Origin: Marisa cornuarietis
Lineage: Eukaryota; Mollusca; Gastropoda; Architaenioglossa; Ampullariidae
Direction: 5' to 3'
DNA: 64,000 bases
Assembly: GCA_004794655.1 (NCBI GenBank)
Contig: SMMW01000023.1
Span: 1 to 64,000, forward strand
Shown: positions 47,676 to 58,264 of the stretch, in pieces
How the letters are laid out: the number at the start of each line of letters is the position of its first letter
Numbering within the stretch: the first letter of the stretch is position 1
Notes under the pieces: model-generated
What the model was told of the DNA's origin: nothing
Databases searched by the model: none
Seen by the model: only the letters and a program-made list of their open reading frames with translations
Position numbers and translations under genes: made by a program

Positions 47676-48571
47676 TGTCAAGAACGCAGGGAAAGTGTGG
47701 ACAGGTGACACACAACACACACTGACCTCACAGCCTTCTTCACGTGTCCTTTCACACAACAAAATACAAAGACCTGCACATGGGCTCGAACGTTTCTATT
47801 AATCGGGTGAACGTAAATCTATACTTTACTAAATAACAACAGAAAACTTCAGCACAAATATTCTACACTGAGTTTGCACCGAAACAAATATATCTAAGCA
47901 GTTTATATTAAAGTCCTTCAAGTTCTCTCTTCTTCTGTTGTTGGGGGGGGGGAAGGGGTCGACACGGCAAACAGTTCCACTCTTTCAGTCTTGCTCTCTG
48001 GCGTTGATCATACGGACAGCCTACATTCACCAAATAACTCCGACAGTCTAACGGCAGACAAATGATCGAGTCAATAAAAATTCCACAGTAGGTAAATCCA
48101 CACAGTTCTACGATCTTCTCAAGAGATCACACAGCAGTTGAGAAAATTAGTAAATCGAGGAACCACACAGATAATATTTCTCCACACAGTTCTACGATCT
48201 TCTCAAGAGATCACACAGCAGTTGAGAAAATTAATAAATCGAGGAACCACACAGTTAATATTTCTCCACACAGTTACTCTTTCTCCATACAGTTAATATT
48301 TCTTTACACCGTTAATATGTATACACACAGTTACTATTTATCCACACAGTTGCTATTTCTTCACACAGTTAATATTAATCCACACAGTACTATTAATTCC
48401 AACCTCTGTACCAAATTCCTCTTTCTCCTAGACTCTCACGTCTGCTTCTTCTTCCAATTTCTAAACAACGCCCCCTATCAACATTCAAACCAGGGGTGAT
48501 AATCGCTACTCGTACAAGGGCGACAACCTCGTTACTTCGACGTTCAGGGGTGGTAACACATGTTCATAACA
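47676..48571 (-). repeat. 5' LTR of the Ty3/gypsy element
   Basis: 896 bp. Compared by eye with the other LTR it shows four substitutions and a 4-bp homopolymer length difference. Confidence 0.95.
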
Positions 48572-48576
48572 AAAAC

Positions 48577-49327
48577 CCTGTATTATAGTAATACATCAGT
48601 TGTAAGAGTTGTAAACCCTGTCTTCATCGCTACGCAACAAAATAAGTGAGACTGAGAGCTTTGTGGCCACATCAAGAGACAGACACTACGGAATCTTCCC
48701 GATTTGTAGTAGAGGTAGGTGTAGAAGTCAGTGAAGCAGTCTACTTATGTCGTTGTATTAACAGATCTCAATCAAGTATAAGCATTTTAACGTATCAACG
48801 CTTAGCAAAGTCCACTTTACCTGTCAAGTGTGCTTCAAGTAGAGCATAATTAGACATTTAAGTTACTAAAGAAGAATTTGTTAAACGTACAGTATACATA
48901 AAACATTTCCTAGAGAAGAATATCTTAGATCATCACTTTGTAACAGACCCGCCATCTTGAACCCGCGTAACATATTATACCCGTACACGTGACTGTACAT
49001 TTCACTGTAGATTTGACTGTACATCTCACTGCACATCTTGCTGTACATCTCACAGCTTTGTCTCCCCTAACCAAGTACTAGTCTGCGGTAATAAAATGCT
49101 AGTCTATTTTAAGACGAGTGTCGAAGTTGGTTTCATTGCTGGCAGTCAAGTCCCCTTTCGTGTTTGTAGGGGAACTGTCAGAACAAGAAGGTGAAGAACT
49201 TTTTACTCTGCCTCAGTGTAAACATCTTCACCCTTAAGGACCTACCCCACATCCCGTTATTCAATGTAAGTTCCGTCTCACGAAGGACCTAGGCTAAATC
49301 TCTCTTCCCTTCAATATCCAGGGGTGC
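48577..49327. other. Backbone after the retrotransposon
   Basis: It resumes with part of a 40-bp repeat unit, then matches 9640-10408 of unit A. No gene seen. Confidence 0.6.
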
Positions 49328-49590
49328 CAGGGGCGGCTTTAGGCGGGTGGCGGCCCTGGGCAGAGAAAGAATGGGTGACCCCTTCGCCCGCCATTACGAC
49401 ACAAAGTGATAATACTACACATAGCTTACTGCTCCCACTCTAGCAACAGTAGTAAATACAGCGGACTAATTAACAAAAAACACAATGTTTTTCGCCCGCA
49501 TTGCCGTCAGCTGTGTCGTTATTTTTTTTTATTATTATTATTTAATATCTATTGGCGTTGCGGCCCCTGGGATTTGGCGGCCCTATGCAG
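49328..49590. mobile_element. Probable hAT-type MITE, unit B copy
   Basis: Starts CAGGGGCGGC and ends with ggcggccctatgcag, more complete than the unit A copy at 10409-10657. Confidence 0.4.
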
Positions 49591-49604
49591 GTACACAGTT
49601 TGCA

Positions 49605-50022
49605 CGTGCCTGTCGCTGCCACTACTGGTGCTCAGTACAGGCACATCACAAGGTTGCCTCCTCACTCCAGTCCTGTTCTGCCTTTTCACCAGCGACTGTG
49701 CATCAACACACGGATCCATAAGGTTTTGTGAAGCTTGCCGATGACACCACGCTACACGGCTGGTTAAACAAAACCCTTTCAGATCACGTATTAAAACCTC
49801 AAACTTGAAATCGCAATAAGAAACACGAATCTCGAGAAATTAAATAAAAGCGATTTCCCAAAATGTTCAAATCTCCATTTAGAACCGTAGCCGTGTGTGA
49901 CGTCATGACAGGTGGCATCATGGCTGACCACAGCATGACTGATAAAAGTCCGGTCAAAGATATGGAAACTGTTGTGTCGTTGTTGAATGTACAGAAGAAC
50001 AAAGTGACGGAATAAGTCTACA
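49605..50022 (+). mobile_element. LINE RT fragment inserted only in unit B
   Basis: Unit A passes directly from ttgcac to atccccgaaag, while unit B carries about 420 extra bp. At 49615-49760 the plus strand encodes STGTSQGCLLTPVLFCLF, then after a frame change VKLADDTTLHGW. These match the GxPQGCVLSPxLFxLF and KFADDTT motifs of non-LTR reverse transcriptases. It is only a fragment, truncated on both sides. The remaining 260 bp show no gene. Confidence 0.65.
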
Positions 50023-50313
50023 CACGTCCCCGAAAGACTCCTTGTTGAGAAGACAATGGATCAACTTGGTATGTGAAGAGTCGACTTCCCTGCGCCTACA
50101 CAGTACTCTGTGGTCTCCTTACACCATCTTGCTCCTGAATGTTACCTACTAACCTATCCGCTCAGGACCAGGAGGTTTTCAGGTACCGCAAAGGGGTCCG
50201 TAGCGTCCGTGTCTGTCCACCAACACAGAGTAGCTGCGGGAGCAATTAAAGTTCACGATAAATTTACTTCAGATTCGACTTTTCAAACCCCGCAATTTAC
50301 ACATTGTTTTTTA

Positions 50314-50976
50314 AAGGTCAAGTCGATTGCTGAGCAATAATGGCTGGAAACAGAGCACAAAGTATCACACAAACATATTCCGGTGGTATTTTATGACAAA
50401 GAGGCATTATAGATTTTATATTAATATTTTTCTCTAAAGCACACCTGGATTTGTCGAGAAAACAGGAATTGACGAAACGAACGTATTTCTAAAAATAGCT
50501 TCGTTTGCACTAGCTGAAGTCGAAGAGAAAAGATGTAATCCTTGGTAAAAGAAAACAGACCAGGACACATTGTGCTGTTGCTGAATGTTGTCTTTGACTC
50601 TCAGATGTAGTTAGTTTGTACTCATGAAGGAAATCCTAAAGATAATGGCAGCTCGAAGCTTCTACATAAAGTTCCAATCTGTAGGGCTGTATTCCAAATT
50701 CAGCTGTTTCATTTATGGGGCAAAAAAATCGCTTCTTGAACACGAGAGCCTGAGCGATGTTTCTTCATTTGACATGAAGACATGCACACTCCCTGTTACA
50801 AATACTTCAAGCGCGTATTTTTTCCCGCCTTCCTAGTGGCCGGTGAGAATGCCGAAGTCTGAAGGCTTATATGTTTTAAAATCAAGCATAATTATGTACT
50901 CATATTTTGGGAATTATTATTTTAAAACGAATTTAACCCGATCATAAAGAAATAATGTTGCGCTTCTCTTGACCTT
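50314..50976. mobile_element. 663-bp MITE with TA target duplication, only in unit B
   Basis: The ends are AAGGTCAAG and CTTGACCTT, flanked by TA at 50312-50313 and 50977-50978. Unit A has the empty site near 10952. TA target and inverted ends fit a Tc1/mariner-type or PIF-type non-autonomous element. It has a 70-codon frame without known domain. Confidence 0.75.
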
Positions 50977-51173
50977 TAAAGTATAAAAAAAAGTGTACAA
51001 CCGAGTATGACTATTTTTATAGCAAATCAAAAGGAAGATATCTCAACAGATCTTTGATGTACTTATGCAGTTCCCTGAGACGAAATTCAGAGAAATTTAT
51101 TAGCAAATGAAATTAATAAAATAATTGTTCTTTTACCTGTTCTGGCACAGTGCGCTGTATGTCAACAGCCAAA

Positions 51174-52358
51174 CTATTCACTACACACACGAGAGACAAG
51201 CACAGGCTGAGGTCTGCTCACAGACACACGATGTCCGGACTGTTGACCATAGCAACACATAGCGAGAAGCGAGGACCTGAAGCGTGACGATCGCTTGTAG
51301 TACACCAAGGGATTAGCGGCACTGGGAACCAGAGGAAAGATGTTAGCCATACTCTGGGTGGCAATAAACAGGTAGTAGTAACGACCATGTGGTGAAAACC
51401 CCTCAACAGCTAACCGCGGGACAGTCAGCGACACGCTAGGAATCATGGTACAGATGTAGATGAAGGAGACGATGAGAATCATCTTGGTCAGCCCCGTCTG
51501 GTGACCCGCTTTCTCCCTGCACGTGGAGCTCGTCTTCTCTCGCCACTTGATCGCTGCTGTCAGCTTGATGACGGTGATGACAGCTGTGACAGACACCACT
51601 AGGAACGTGGTAATTGGCAGTGTCACTGTCAGGACTGGAACCTCTACAGCTTGAAACAGCTCCTTGTTGTCGAGAAACAGCTGTGTCGGCGCATACCGCC
51701 ATTGTACCTTTCCTTCTACTTCAAGACTAACCACTGATAACTGTAGGGGGATGACAATGTATCCCAGATGTATTAAGATAAAGCACACAGCCAGCAACAC
51801 GCCCATAGTGCCAGTGCCTACGAGTGAAGCGGCTTTGAGTGGAAACACGACACACACGCACCTTTCTACCGCGATGATCATATTATAACAACCCGAGGTC
51901 GCACGCAGACCATACACCACCCATACACCGCCCATGATAGTCTTCACAAAGTATTCTTCAGCGTAACTGCTGTGAGAGACATGAAGAAAGGGGCTGATAC
52001 AGGACATCGGAAGCACACTTGTCAGGTACAGCAAGTCCACCATGGCCAGACAGAAGAGACAGAGGTTCATGCGGTCCCGCAGACCCTGGCGCCAGAACAC
52101 CAAGCACGTGACCACATTGGCGGGAATACCGACTGTACAAATAAGTAATGAGATATACCCGTTGAAAACATCTTTCAAAGTTTCATAAGTGTCTTCTGTG
52201 ATTAGATCACCTGAGGTCTGCCAGGACACGGAGAGAGTAGACTCACCTTTACCTGCACTGTACGTTGTGACATTCATCGGTGTATCTGTGTTACTCGACA
52301 ACCTCTGACTCATACAACAAAATAAAAACTGTTCTCTATGACCACAACTGCAGCCCAT
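51174..52358 (-). CDS. Rhodopsin-type GPCR, second receptor of unit B
   Basis: 394 residues, the positional partner of 11156-12340. It has the same topology, LAMVD, ERC and NPLVYY motifs, NVT sequon after Met28 and basic loop before TM6. By eye it differs from the unit A receptor at about 18 positions. Eleven fall within residues 114-146 (end of TM2, loop 1, start of TM3) and three in 240-246 (outer end of TM5). The remaining regions are almost unchanged. This pattern suggests change of ligand contact sites with the scaffold held constant. Ligand unknown. Confidence 0.9.
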   Translation of the reverse strand: MGCSCGHREQFLFCCMSQRLSSNTDTPMNVTTYSAGKGESTLSVSWQTSGDLITEDTYETLKDVFNGYISLLICTVGIPANVVTCLVFWRQGLRDRMNLCLFCLAMVDLLYLTSVLPMSCISPFLHVSHSSYAEEYFVKTIMGGVWVVYGLRATSGCYNMIIAVERCVCVVFPLKAASLVGTGTMGVLLAVCFILIHLGYIVIPLQLSVVSLEVEGKVQWRYAPTQLFLDNKELFQAVEVPVLTVTLPITTFLVVSVTAVITVIKLTAAIKWREKTSSTCREKAGHQTGLTKMILIVSFIYICTMIPSVSLTVPRLAVEGFSPHGRYYYLFIATQSMANIFPLVPSAANPLVYYKRSSRFRSSLLAMCCYGQQSGHRVSVSRPQPVLVSRVCSE

Positions 52359-52433
52359 GGAATGAAATGTTTAACAAATGACAGTAGGCTGTCCACATTC
52401 TCTCGAGAATTCAAACGATCGTGGATGTTGGAG

Positions 52434-52441
52434 ATTATATA
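52434..52441 (-). promoter_or_regulatory. TATA-like box of the third receptor
   Basis: The minus strand has TATATAAT at the position conserved with 12408-12415. Confidence 0.45.
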
Positions 52442-52802
52442 CCCATCCATCTAGGGTCATTGTTATTTGGATTTTTTAACAAGTATTTCATTCTCCGCGC
52501 CACACCTGGGTTGTGAAAAGGGTGGGATTTGCTCATCCAATTTGCCGATGACGAATATTTTTGTATCTTTCCATATAACTGCTCTTTTTCTGTTCAACAT
52601 AATTACCTGGTGTTCCTTTATTTGTTTAATTAAACAAATTTTGCCTTCTAAATAAAAAGAAATTATTAACCATAGAGAAATATAAATAAATTATCTGTGG
52701 ATGATTTGAAAAATATACGAATATTGTAAATCAAGAAACGAAAATAGCTGGGTGGGCTCTTTCTGCTGTGTAATTAAATGTATGGCTGGTGTCTGGGTCT
52801 GT

Positions 52803-52805
<3 letters not shown>

Positions 52806-52855
<50 letters not shown>
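52806..52855. repeat. (TG)n microsatellite
   Basis: Counterpart of 12776-12808 but longer. Confidence 0.9.
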
Positions 52856-53267
52856 GTGTGTATGTATTCGGTGTATGTGTGGCGTGTATGTTTTTGCGTG
52901 TGGGGAGGGGTACAGTTTAGTTATTAAAGAAAAGTTTCTATGCCTGTAAATATTACCAAGGCGTGTCTGGGTTTCTCTTAAGTTACATCAACTCTCCAAT
53001 TAAGCGCAAAAAACTGTTGCAGAAAAAAATCAATGTGAGTAGACTGCACAATATTTTTGTACAGAGACATCCACCTCACTCGTCTGCCAGTTGGAGCAGG
53101 GAAAGAAGTGCGTGTGTGCGTGCGTGCGTACTTGTGTGCGTTGAGCGGTAGGCGTAGACTTTTGTTCCTGATGCTTGTGCAATACAATACAACTTTATTG
53201 CTCCACAAGGAGTTTGTAGATATATAAACAGTACTGCCTGCAATTATCCGTGCTGTTACCTCTGTAA

Positions 53268-55174
53268 CACCCTCCAAGGTGCCTTGAAGGATAGTCTTCC
53301 AGAAGGTTTCGTGTCGGGTCACGTGACCAAAGAAGACCAGCTTACGTCACTTGACTGTTGATAGTAGAGGTTCCTAAAGTCCTACGAGTGTGGCCATCTT
53401 GTTTCTTACAAAGTCGTTGGTTTTATGTTCTTTGTAAGAGATCCGCAGCAGCTTCCTCAGACACTTGTTCTCAAATGCCTGGATTCTCCTTTCTGTTTTG
53501 GCGAGCAGAGTCCACGTGTCGCATGCGTAGAGGAGGATCGGCACTACCAGGGATTTGTACAGCCTGTACTTGGTAGTGTGAGAGTGAACGCCAAAGTCCA
53601 AGAAAACATCAAACTAAATGGAGAAAAGATTGAGGAAGTTGACAGTTTTACCTATCTTGGGTTCAAGATGTCAAACACCGGGGATGCAGAGGTGGAGATT
53701 CGAGCCCGACTGGCGAAAGCCAGCCAGGCCTTTGCCTCACTCAGGAGCACATGGAAGGCAAAAACATCAGCCAGAAGACCAAGCTGAGAATCTTCAAGTC
53801 TAATGTGATCAGCACCCTCCTTTATGGATCAGAAACATGGAAGATGACCAAAAACATCGGTAACAGGCTTGACGTCTTCCAAAACAGATGCCTCAGGCGC
53901 ATACTTAACATCTTTTGGCCAAACACCATCACCAATGAAGAACTCCACCAAAGAACTGAAACCGAGTCCATCACCACGCAGGTTCAACGAAGGCGTTGGC
54001 GATGGATTGGACATGTGCTCCGCCAGCAGACAGCAGACCTCTCCAGAATCGCCCTACGATGGACTCCAGACGGCCGAAGAAAACGAGGCCGTCCAAGGGA
54101 AGAACAGTGGAAAGGGAGATGAAAGGAAAGGGCTGGACATGGGGTCGCCTGGAGCGGGTTTCAGCCGATCGACATCAGTGGAGGGGTCTGGTTGAGGCCT
54201 TATGTGCAAATAGCACGAAGAGGATTGTACTTGGTAGTGAACCTTATCTTGTGGCTATGCCAGATCCCATCTAGCCTAGCCGTTGCTGCTGTTGCCGTTG
54301 CCATTGATCATAACTTTGTTCTTTTCAGTGCTCGTCTCCATTCCATATGCGTTTGATCTGTCTGTCGGTCTGTTGGTGAGGTCTTGCAGTTCCTTGTTTG
54401 TACCTGCTAACAGATCTATGTCATCTACAAAGCGTAGGTTGCAGATTGGTCTTCCACCGATTGAAATGGAGGTATGGTGGTCATGAAGAGCTTCGAGCAT
54501 GATGTTCTCCAAGAATATATTGAACAGCACGGGTGATAGGGCACATCCTTGACGTACCCCTACTGTGGTGCGAAAGTAAGCTCCTATTTGGTTGTTAAGC
54601 AGAACTGTACTCGTTGAGCTGTTATACAGCACTTCAACAGCTTGGACAAGCGCTTCTTCAATATTGAATTTCCGCATCACATGCCATAGCCCCTCGTGCC
54701 AGACTCTGTCAAATGCCTTCCTAAAGTCAATGAAGTTGTGGTAAAGGTCCCGCTGATGCTGAAGATGCTTTTCTATAAGAAGACGACAGTTGAAGATCTG
54801 CTCAACTGTGCTTCTACGTGGTCTGAAGCCAGCCTGTTCTTCTGCTAGCAGCTCTCTGCGGTGGTTCTGATGCAGTTCTGTATGACCTTCAGCATGACTT
54901 TGCTTGGGTGGCTGATAAGGCTTATGGTTCTGTAGTTCTGACACTGTTTGCTGTTTCCTTTCTTTGGGAGGGGTATGATTAGTGACTGCGTCCATTCTCT
55001 GGGCCATTCCTTGCGCTCCCAGACTCTTTGGCACAGGACAGTGAGGGCCTTTGTAGTTGCTTCCCCACCCTTCTTGAGCAGCTCAGCTGGTACATTATCA
55101 ACGCCTGGCGACTTTCCTCCCTTCAAACTATGTACAGCTCTTTCGACCTCTTCCCGTAGGACTGGTAGGTAAGA
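53268..55174 (-). mobile_element. RTE-like LINE, minus strand, interrupted by another LINE
   Basis: The minus strand, read from 55174, gives KSPGVDNVPAELL, LIIPLPKKGNSKQC, NYRTISLI, then after a frameshift near 54850 EEQAGFRPRRSTVEQIF, NFIDFRKAFDRVWH, VGVRQGCALSPVLFNIFLE and LRFVDDIDLLAG (FVDD where FADD is usual). It ends near 54276 and resumes beyond the inserted LINE at about 53595 with FRLYKSL-type residues (YRLYKSLVVPILLY, IQAFENKCLRKLL, GHVTRHETFWKTIL) down to 53268. About 45 residues between RT and the C-terminal part seem deleted. Both ends are truncated. It is not functional. Confidence 0.88.
53582..54225 (+). mobile_element. 5'-truncated LINE 3' end inserted in the minus-strand LINE
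   Basis: It is flanked by the 14-bp direct repeat TGTACTTGGTAGTG (53568-53581 and 54226-54239), taken as its target-site duplication. Plus-strand translation gives NGEKIEEVDSFTYLGFKMS, then after a frameshift near 53755 KLRIFKSNVISTLLYGSETW and CLRRILNIFWPNTITNEELH, then GRRKRGRPRE. After another frameshift near 54115 follow GWTWGRLERVSADR and EALCANSTKRI. This is the C-terminal region of an RTE-like LINE. Removal of it reconnects the older minus-strand LINE in frame order. Confidence 0.85.
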
Positions 55175-55175
55175 C

Positions 55176-55300
55176 CTGCAATACAATGGCACTGACACGT
55201 TACAGACCTGTGACACAATGGCACTGACACGTAACAGACCTGTAACACAATGGCACTGACACGTTACAGACCTGAAACACAATGGCTATGACACGTTACA
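55176..55300. repeat. 32-bp minisatellite, about 4 copies (unit B)
   Basis: Repeats of acctgtaacacaatggcact and gacacgttacag, the short version of 21484-21752. Confidence 0.85.
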
Positions 55301-56123
55301 GACTTGTAACATTCAAACCTTCAATGTCTTATCGCATTTTACCGCACAGACCCGAAAAATCTTTTTTTCCCAAAAAACACTCTTGTGTACAGTAGTTACC
55401 AAAAATCGTTGTCAGCCCACCAAGTATGTGCAGTGTAAATAGTCGAGACCGGCTGTTAGAGTTTTACGAGTGGCAGAATAATTTCCTAGGGCGGTATTCA
55501 CGAGCAGCACATTGATCAGTCGAAGTGTTTGGCGGTACTTTGTATCTTTCTTTGAAATGATTGAGTGCAATTGACGAGCCTCTGTGTAATTAACTCAACG
55601 GTCGTTAACAAATTAATGTCTTTATCAACGTGCCGGTGGATGTCTCCCACATTTCACTAGACCCTCCTTCTGCCCCTCTCTGTCTCTCTCTCTCTTTAGC
55701 TTCTCCCTCTCGCTCACTAACACCCTGAACTCTTGTTTCTCATAACTTTATGTTCTTTTTTATTTTCTTTTTTCCCTCTTAATCTCTCTAAACTTTTCAA
55801 CATTATTCTTTTTCATTTTTCTGTGCGAGTGACTGCGTGTACGAGCATGTGTGCTAGCGCGTGTGCGAGTGCGTGTGTGAGTGCGTTTATATAGCTGTCT
55901 CATGTCTCATACTTGCCATTTTGTTGTCTCCCTTGTTTGTCATAATGATATATGTCTCAACTGCCTGTGATAAATGTCTAATTTGTATACGTCTCACTAT
56001 ATCTTACGTCTGTCGATAACAGTCTGTCAAACTGTCACAACTGTATGCCATACGTTTCTGCATAACAGTAATGTAGTCATACCTGTAGGTCATGACTGTC
56101 TACATAACAATCCTCGTGTTATA
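55301..56123. other. Non-coding backbone shared with unit A
   Basis: Closely matches 21753-22560. No gene seen. Confidence 0.65.
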
Positions 56124-56429
56124 AAAGGTAAAGGTATAGGTCATCCCATAACCTGTTCAGGTCGTAGGGGAGTGAGGTGTTAGAGACCCCACTTTTCTCG
56201 GGGCCAGCTTTTACATGAGGGTGGTGCCAATCTCCTCTCCCTCGCTGCCTTACCTTCCCCAACCCTCTATGGAGTCAGGTACCCATTCCCGTCAGCTGGG
56301 TCGACTGGGGGAAGTTTGCTGCGCTTATCGGGAATTGATCCAGCGCTCTCGGTTCGGAAGCCAGCGCTCTAACCACTCGGCCATCCGCTTCCCCCCCCAA
56401 AAATAGGGGCTCGACAGGTAGTCAGATCA
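56124..56429 (-). mobile_element. tRNA-derived SINE with 9-bp target duplication, only in unit B
   Basis: 306 bp flanked by CGTGTTATA (56115-56123 and 56430-56438). On the minus strand it has a clear A box (ggccgagtggttagagcgctgg) and a degenerate B box (ggatcaattcc). Its 3' end reads aggttatgggatgacctat. Unit A has the empty site near 22558. Its first 30 bp (56399-56429) are an inverted copy of nearby sequence. Confidence 0.85.
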
Positions 56430-56510
56430 CGTGTTATACCTGTATGTCAAAACTGTTTATCTTTCTGACAGGCTGACGTGATCTGACTGCCTGTCGAGCC
56501 CCTATTTTTT
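56399..56510. repeat. Inverted repeat, 33-bp arms
   Basis: The left arm (56399-56431, with ataggggctcgacaggtagt) and right arm (56477-56509, with ctgcctgtcgagcccctat) are complementary with one mismatch, separated by about 45 bp. The left arm belongs to the SINE insertion. Confidence 0.85.
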
Positions 56511-57375
56511 TTTATCTCGATCTCTTATGTTTGTGCAAGGTAAACTAAGGACAGTATATATTCAGTTCACTGAGTGTTGAATGCTACTTTTGTTTGTTGT
56601 ATGTAGAGGGCAAGCAAAGGCACGTAGTAACATGCGTGATTGAGACGAGGAACATACGAGTGATGGAATAATAATAATAATAATATAAAATAATATAAAC
56701 AAACATCAACACTTACACGTGCAAGAGATAGTGCCCTACTTTTCTTCTCAGCAACATTTTTTAATCATTTCAAATTTGCTGAAATAGCATTTATACAGCA
56801 GAACAGCATCTAAGACAGAGTGCACAATATTTTACAATATTTTGTGTGGAATCAGGATTTAGGTTGGCAACTCTATTTCTGACGAATGTGGGGTGTACTA
56901 GTAAACATTGACATAATATGTTCAGACAATATGTTAAGAAAAAGGTATTAGTCACCCAAAGAAAATAATGTTTTTGAGAAGATTGCTTGTATACAAAGAA
57001 TATGTCTAAAATTTTAGTTGTGTACAGAAAATGTTGACAAATGTGTGTACAAAGGATACACTAACGATATTACGGGTGCACAGAAAATACGTTAATGACA
57101 TTAGTGTGAGCAGAGAATAATATGATTTACTTGTGTACAGAGAACTGGAATAGTATGTTGATCACGTTGTGTACAAAGACATTGTGTTGATAATGTGTAC
57201 AGAAGATAATGAAGATAATGGCTTGTACAGAGAATAATGTGGACAACATAGCTGTGTGATGTCTGTCACCTCGCGCTGTCAAACAAGAAATGTTACCTCA
57301 TTTCAATAACCTCATGCAGTCATGCGGCAAGTAATTACGGAAGTGAGAGAGACACTACAACAGGTGAGAGAGGTT
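56511..57375. other. Degenerate short repeats, no gene
   Basis: At about 56980-57250 the words gtgtacagagaata and atgttgacaa recur at irregular spacing of 25-45 bp, an old minisatellite. There is a short (AAT)n at 56665-56690. No gene seen. Confidence 0.5.
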
Positions 57376-58264
57376 TCATTCCCAAGCACCTGATTCGTCC
57401 TCAGGGGAGATAATCACGAGCTGTGACGTACAGCGGGACATGGCGTACAGTCGGTCATCGATAACACGAGGCTTGAGACAGACGACGACTTTTCTCTCCA
57501 GACCACGAACACTGTCTCCATCTGTCACCCACACCATGTCGGTGCGGGCCGTGGCCACGTCCTCGATTTCATCCTCTTCCATCACCCGAACTGGAATACC
57601 CGCATCTCTCAGACCCCTCACCATACCCGAGTTGTTACTGTTGTCCCCCCAGTACAGCACCAGAACGTCTCTCCACTGCAGGCCGGGTGGGCCTGTGGGG
57701 GCAGTCTCTGTCAACATTCACGATTAATTTCTACTTTAGTCAGAGAACGAAATAACAGACACATCAATATAAATAATTAAGCAGTCTTTGATGATGTAAA
57801 CTCAGACACGTCACTAACACTGTCTTCACAAATCATTGTTCACCTGCTTGTTATTTATCGCACAGGTAACTGTTTAACTTGCAACATGTTACTTTATGAA
57901 ATAAGCACACCTACCCGGAACACCAACATGTAGTTTGTGTAGCAGGCGGGCCACCTCACGACCACATGTGACACATCCACCTGGCCAATCACCTGAGTGA
58001 CCCTGACCACTGTGAGACAGTCGCCTGACTGGCGGGCCGTCTGTGTGGTCGGGTACACCACGCTTGCTGTAAGGGTGGACGTCAAAGCTAGTGATATTCA
58101 AGTCCTGCTCCACTTCCCTGATCACGGCTGGCGGACAGCGGAGGGGTCTGGTTAGATATTCCACTTGCCAGCCGGCGGGCGCGAATCCATGGTAACAGCT
58201 TGCCGCCCAAAGATGGAGACGAGGAACTCGTGTCAGCAGCTTGGCACAGAAAGCCGGGAACTTT
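57376..58264 (-). CDS. Superfamily-1 (UvrD-like) helicase gene, last two exons
   Basis: Two exons join in phase. 57915-58264 begins after a CAG acceptor and ends at a GTAGGT donor. 57376-57692 follows a pyrimidine-rich CCCCCACAG acceptor and ends with a stop after SPEDESGAWE. The joined product has LTRPLRCPPAVIREVE (motif IV region), WRDVLVLYWGDN, then VTDGDSVRGLERKVVVCL (motif V type) and LYAMSRCTSQLVII (motif VI type). These are C-terminal motor motifs of SF1 helicases. Walker A and B exons must lie upstream (higher coordinates) and are not visible before the transposon-rich region, so the gene may be partial. Its biological role is unknown. Confidence 0.6.

Larger units (their letters stand above)
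41971..48571 (-). mobile_element. Ty3/gypsy LTR retrotransposon, young, integrase missing
   Basis: 6601 bp, transcribed on the minus strand, with a 5-bp target duplication AAAAC (41966-41970 and 48572-48576). It has two TG...CA LTRs of 900 and 896 bp, a PBS next to the right LTR, a polypurine tract next to the left LTR, a gag-protease ORF and an RT-RNase H ORF. After RNase H only about 60 bp of non-coding sequence remain before the polypurine tract, so integrase is absent. It is inserted in the 40-bp minisatellite. Confidence 0.95.
25876..56497. repeat. Segmental duplication, unit B (right copy)
   Basis: This is the right copy of the duplication. It is longer than unit A because it gained an L2-like LINE end, an expanded 40-bp minisatellite, a solo LTR, a hAT element, a Ty3/gypsy element, a MITE and nested LINEs. 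It lacks the block corresponding to about 13155-20962 of unit A, including the 45-bp satellite. Homology fades at about 56497, where unit A reaches about 22620. Confidence 0.9.

Noticed and set aside
53268..55174. Twin-priming (5' inversion) of a single LINE
   Set aside because: The inverted part is the 3' end, the wrong end for twin priming, and a 14-bp direct repeat brackets it, which fits a separate insertion.
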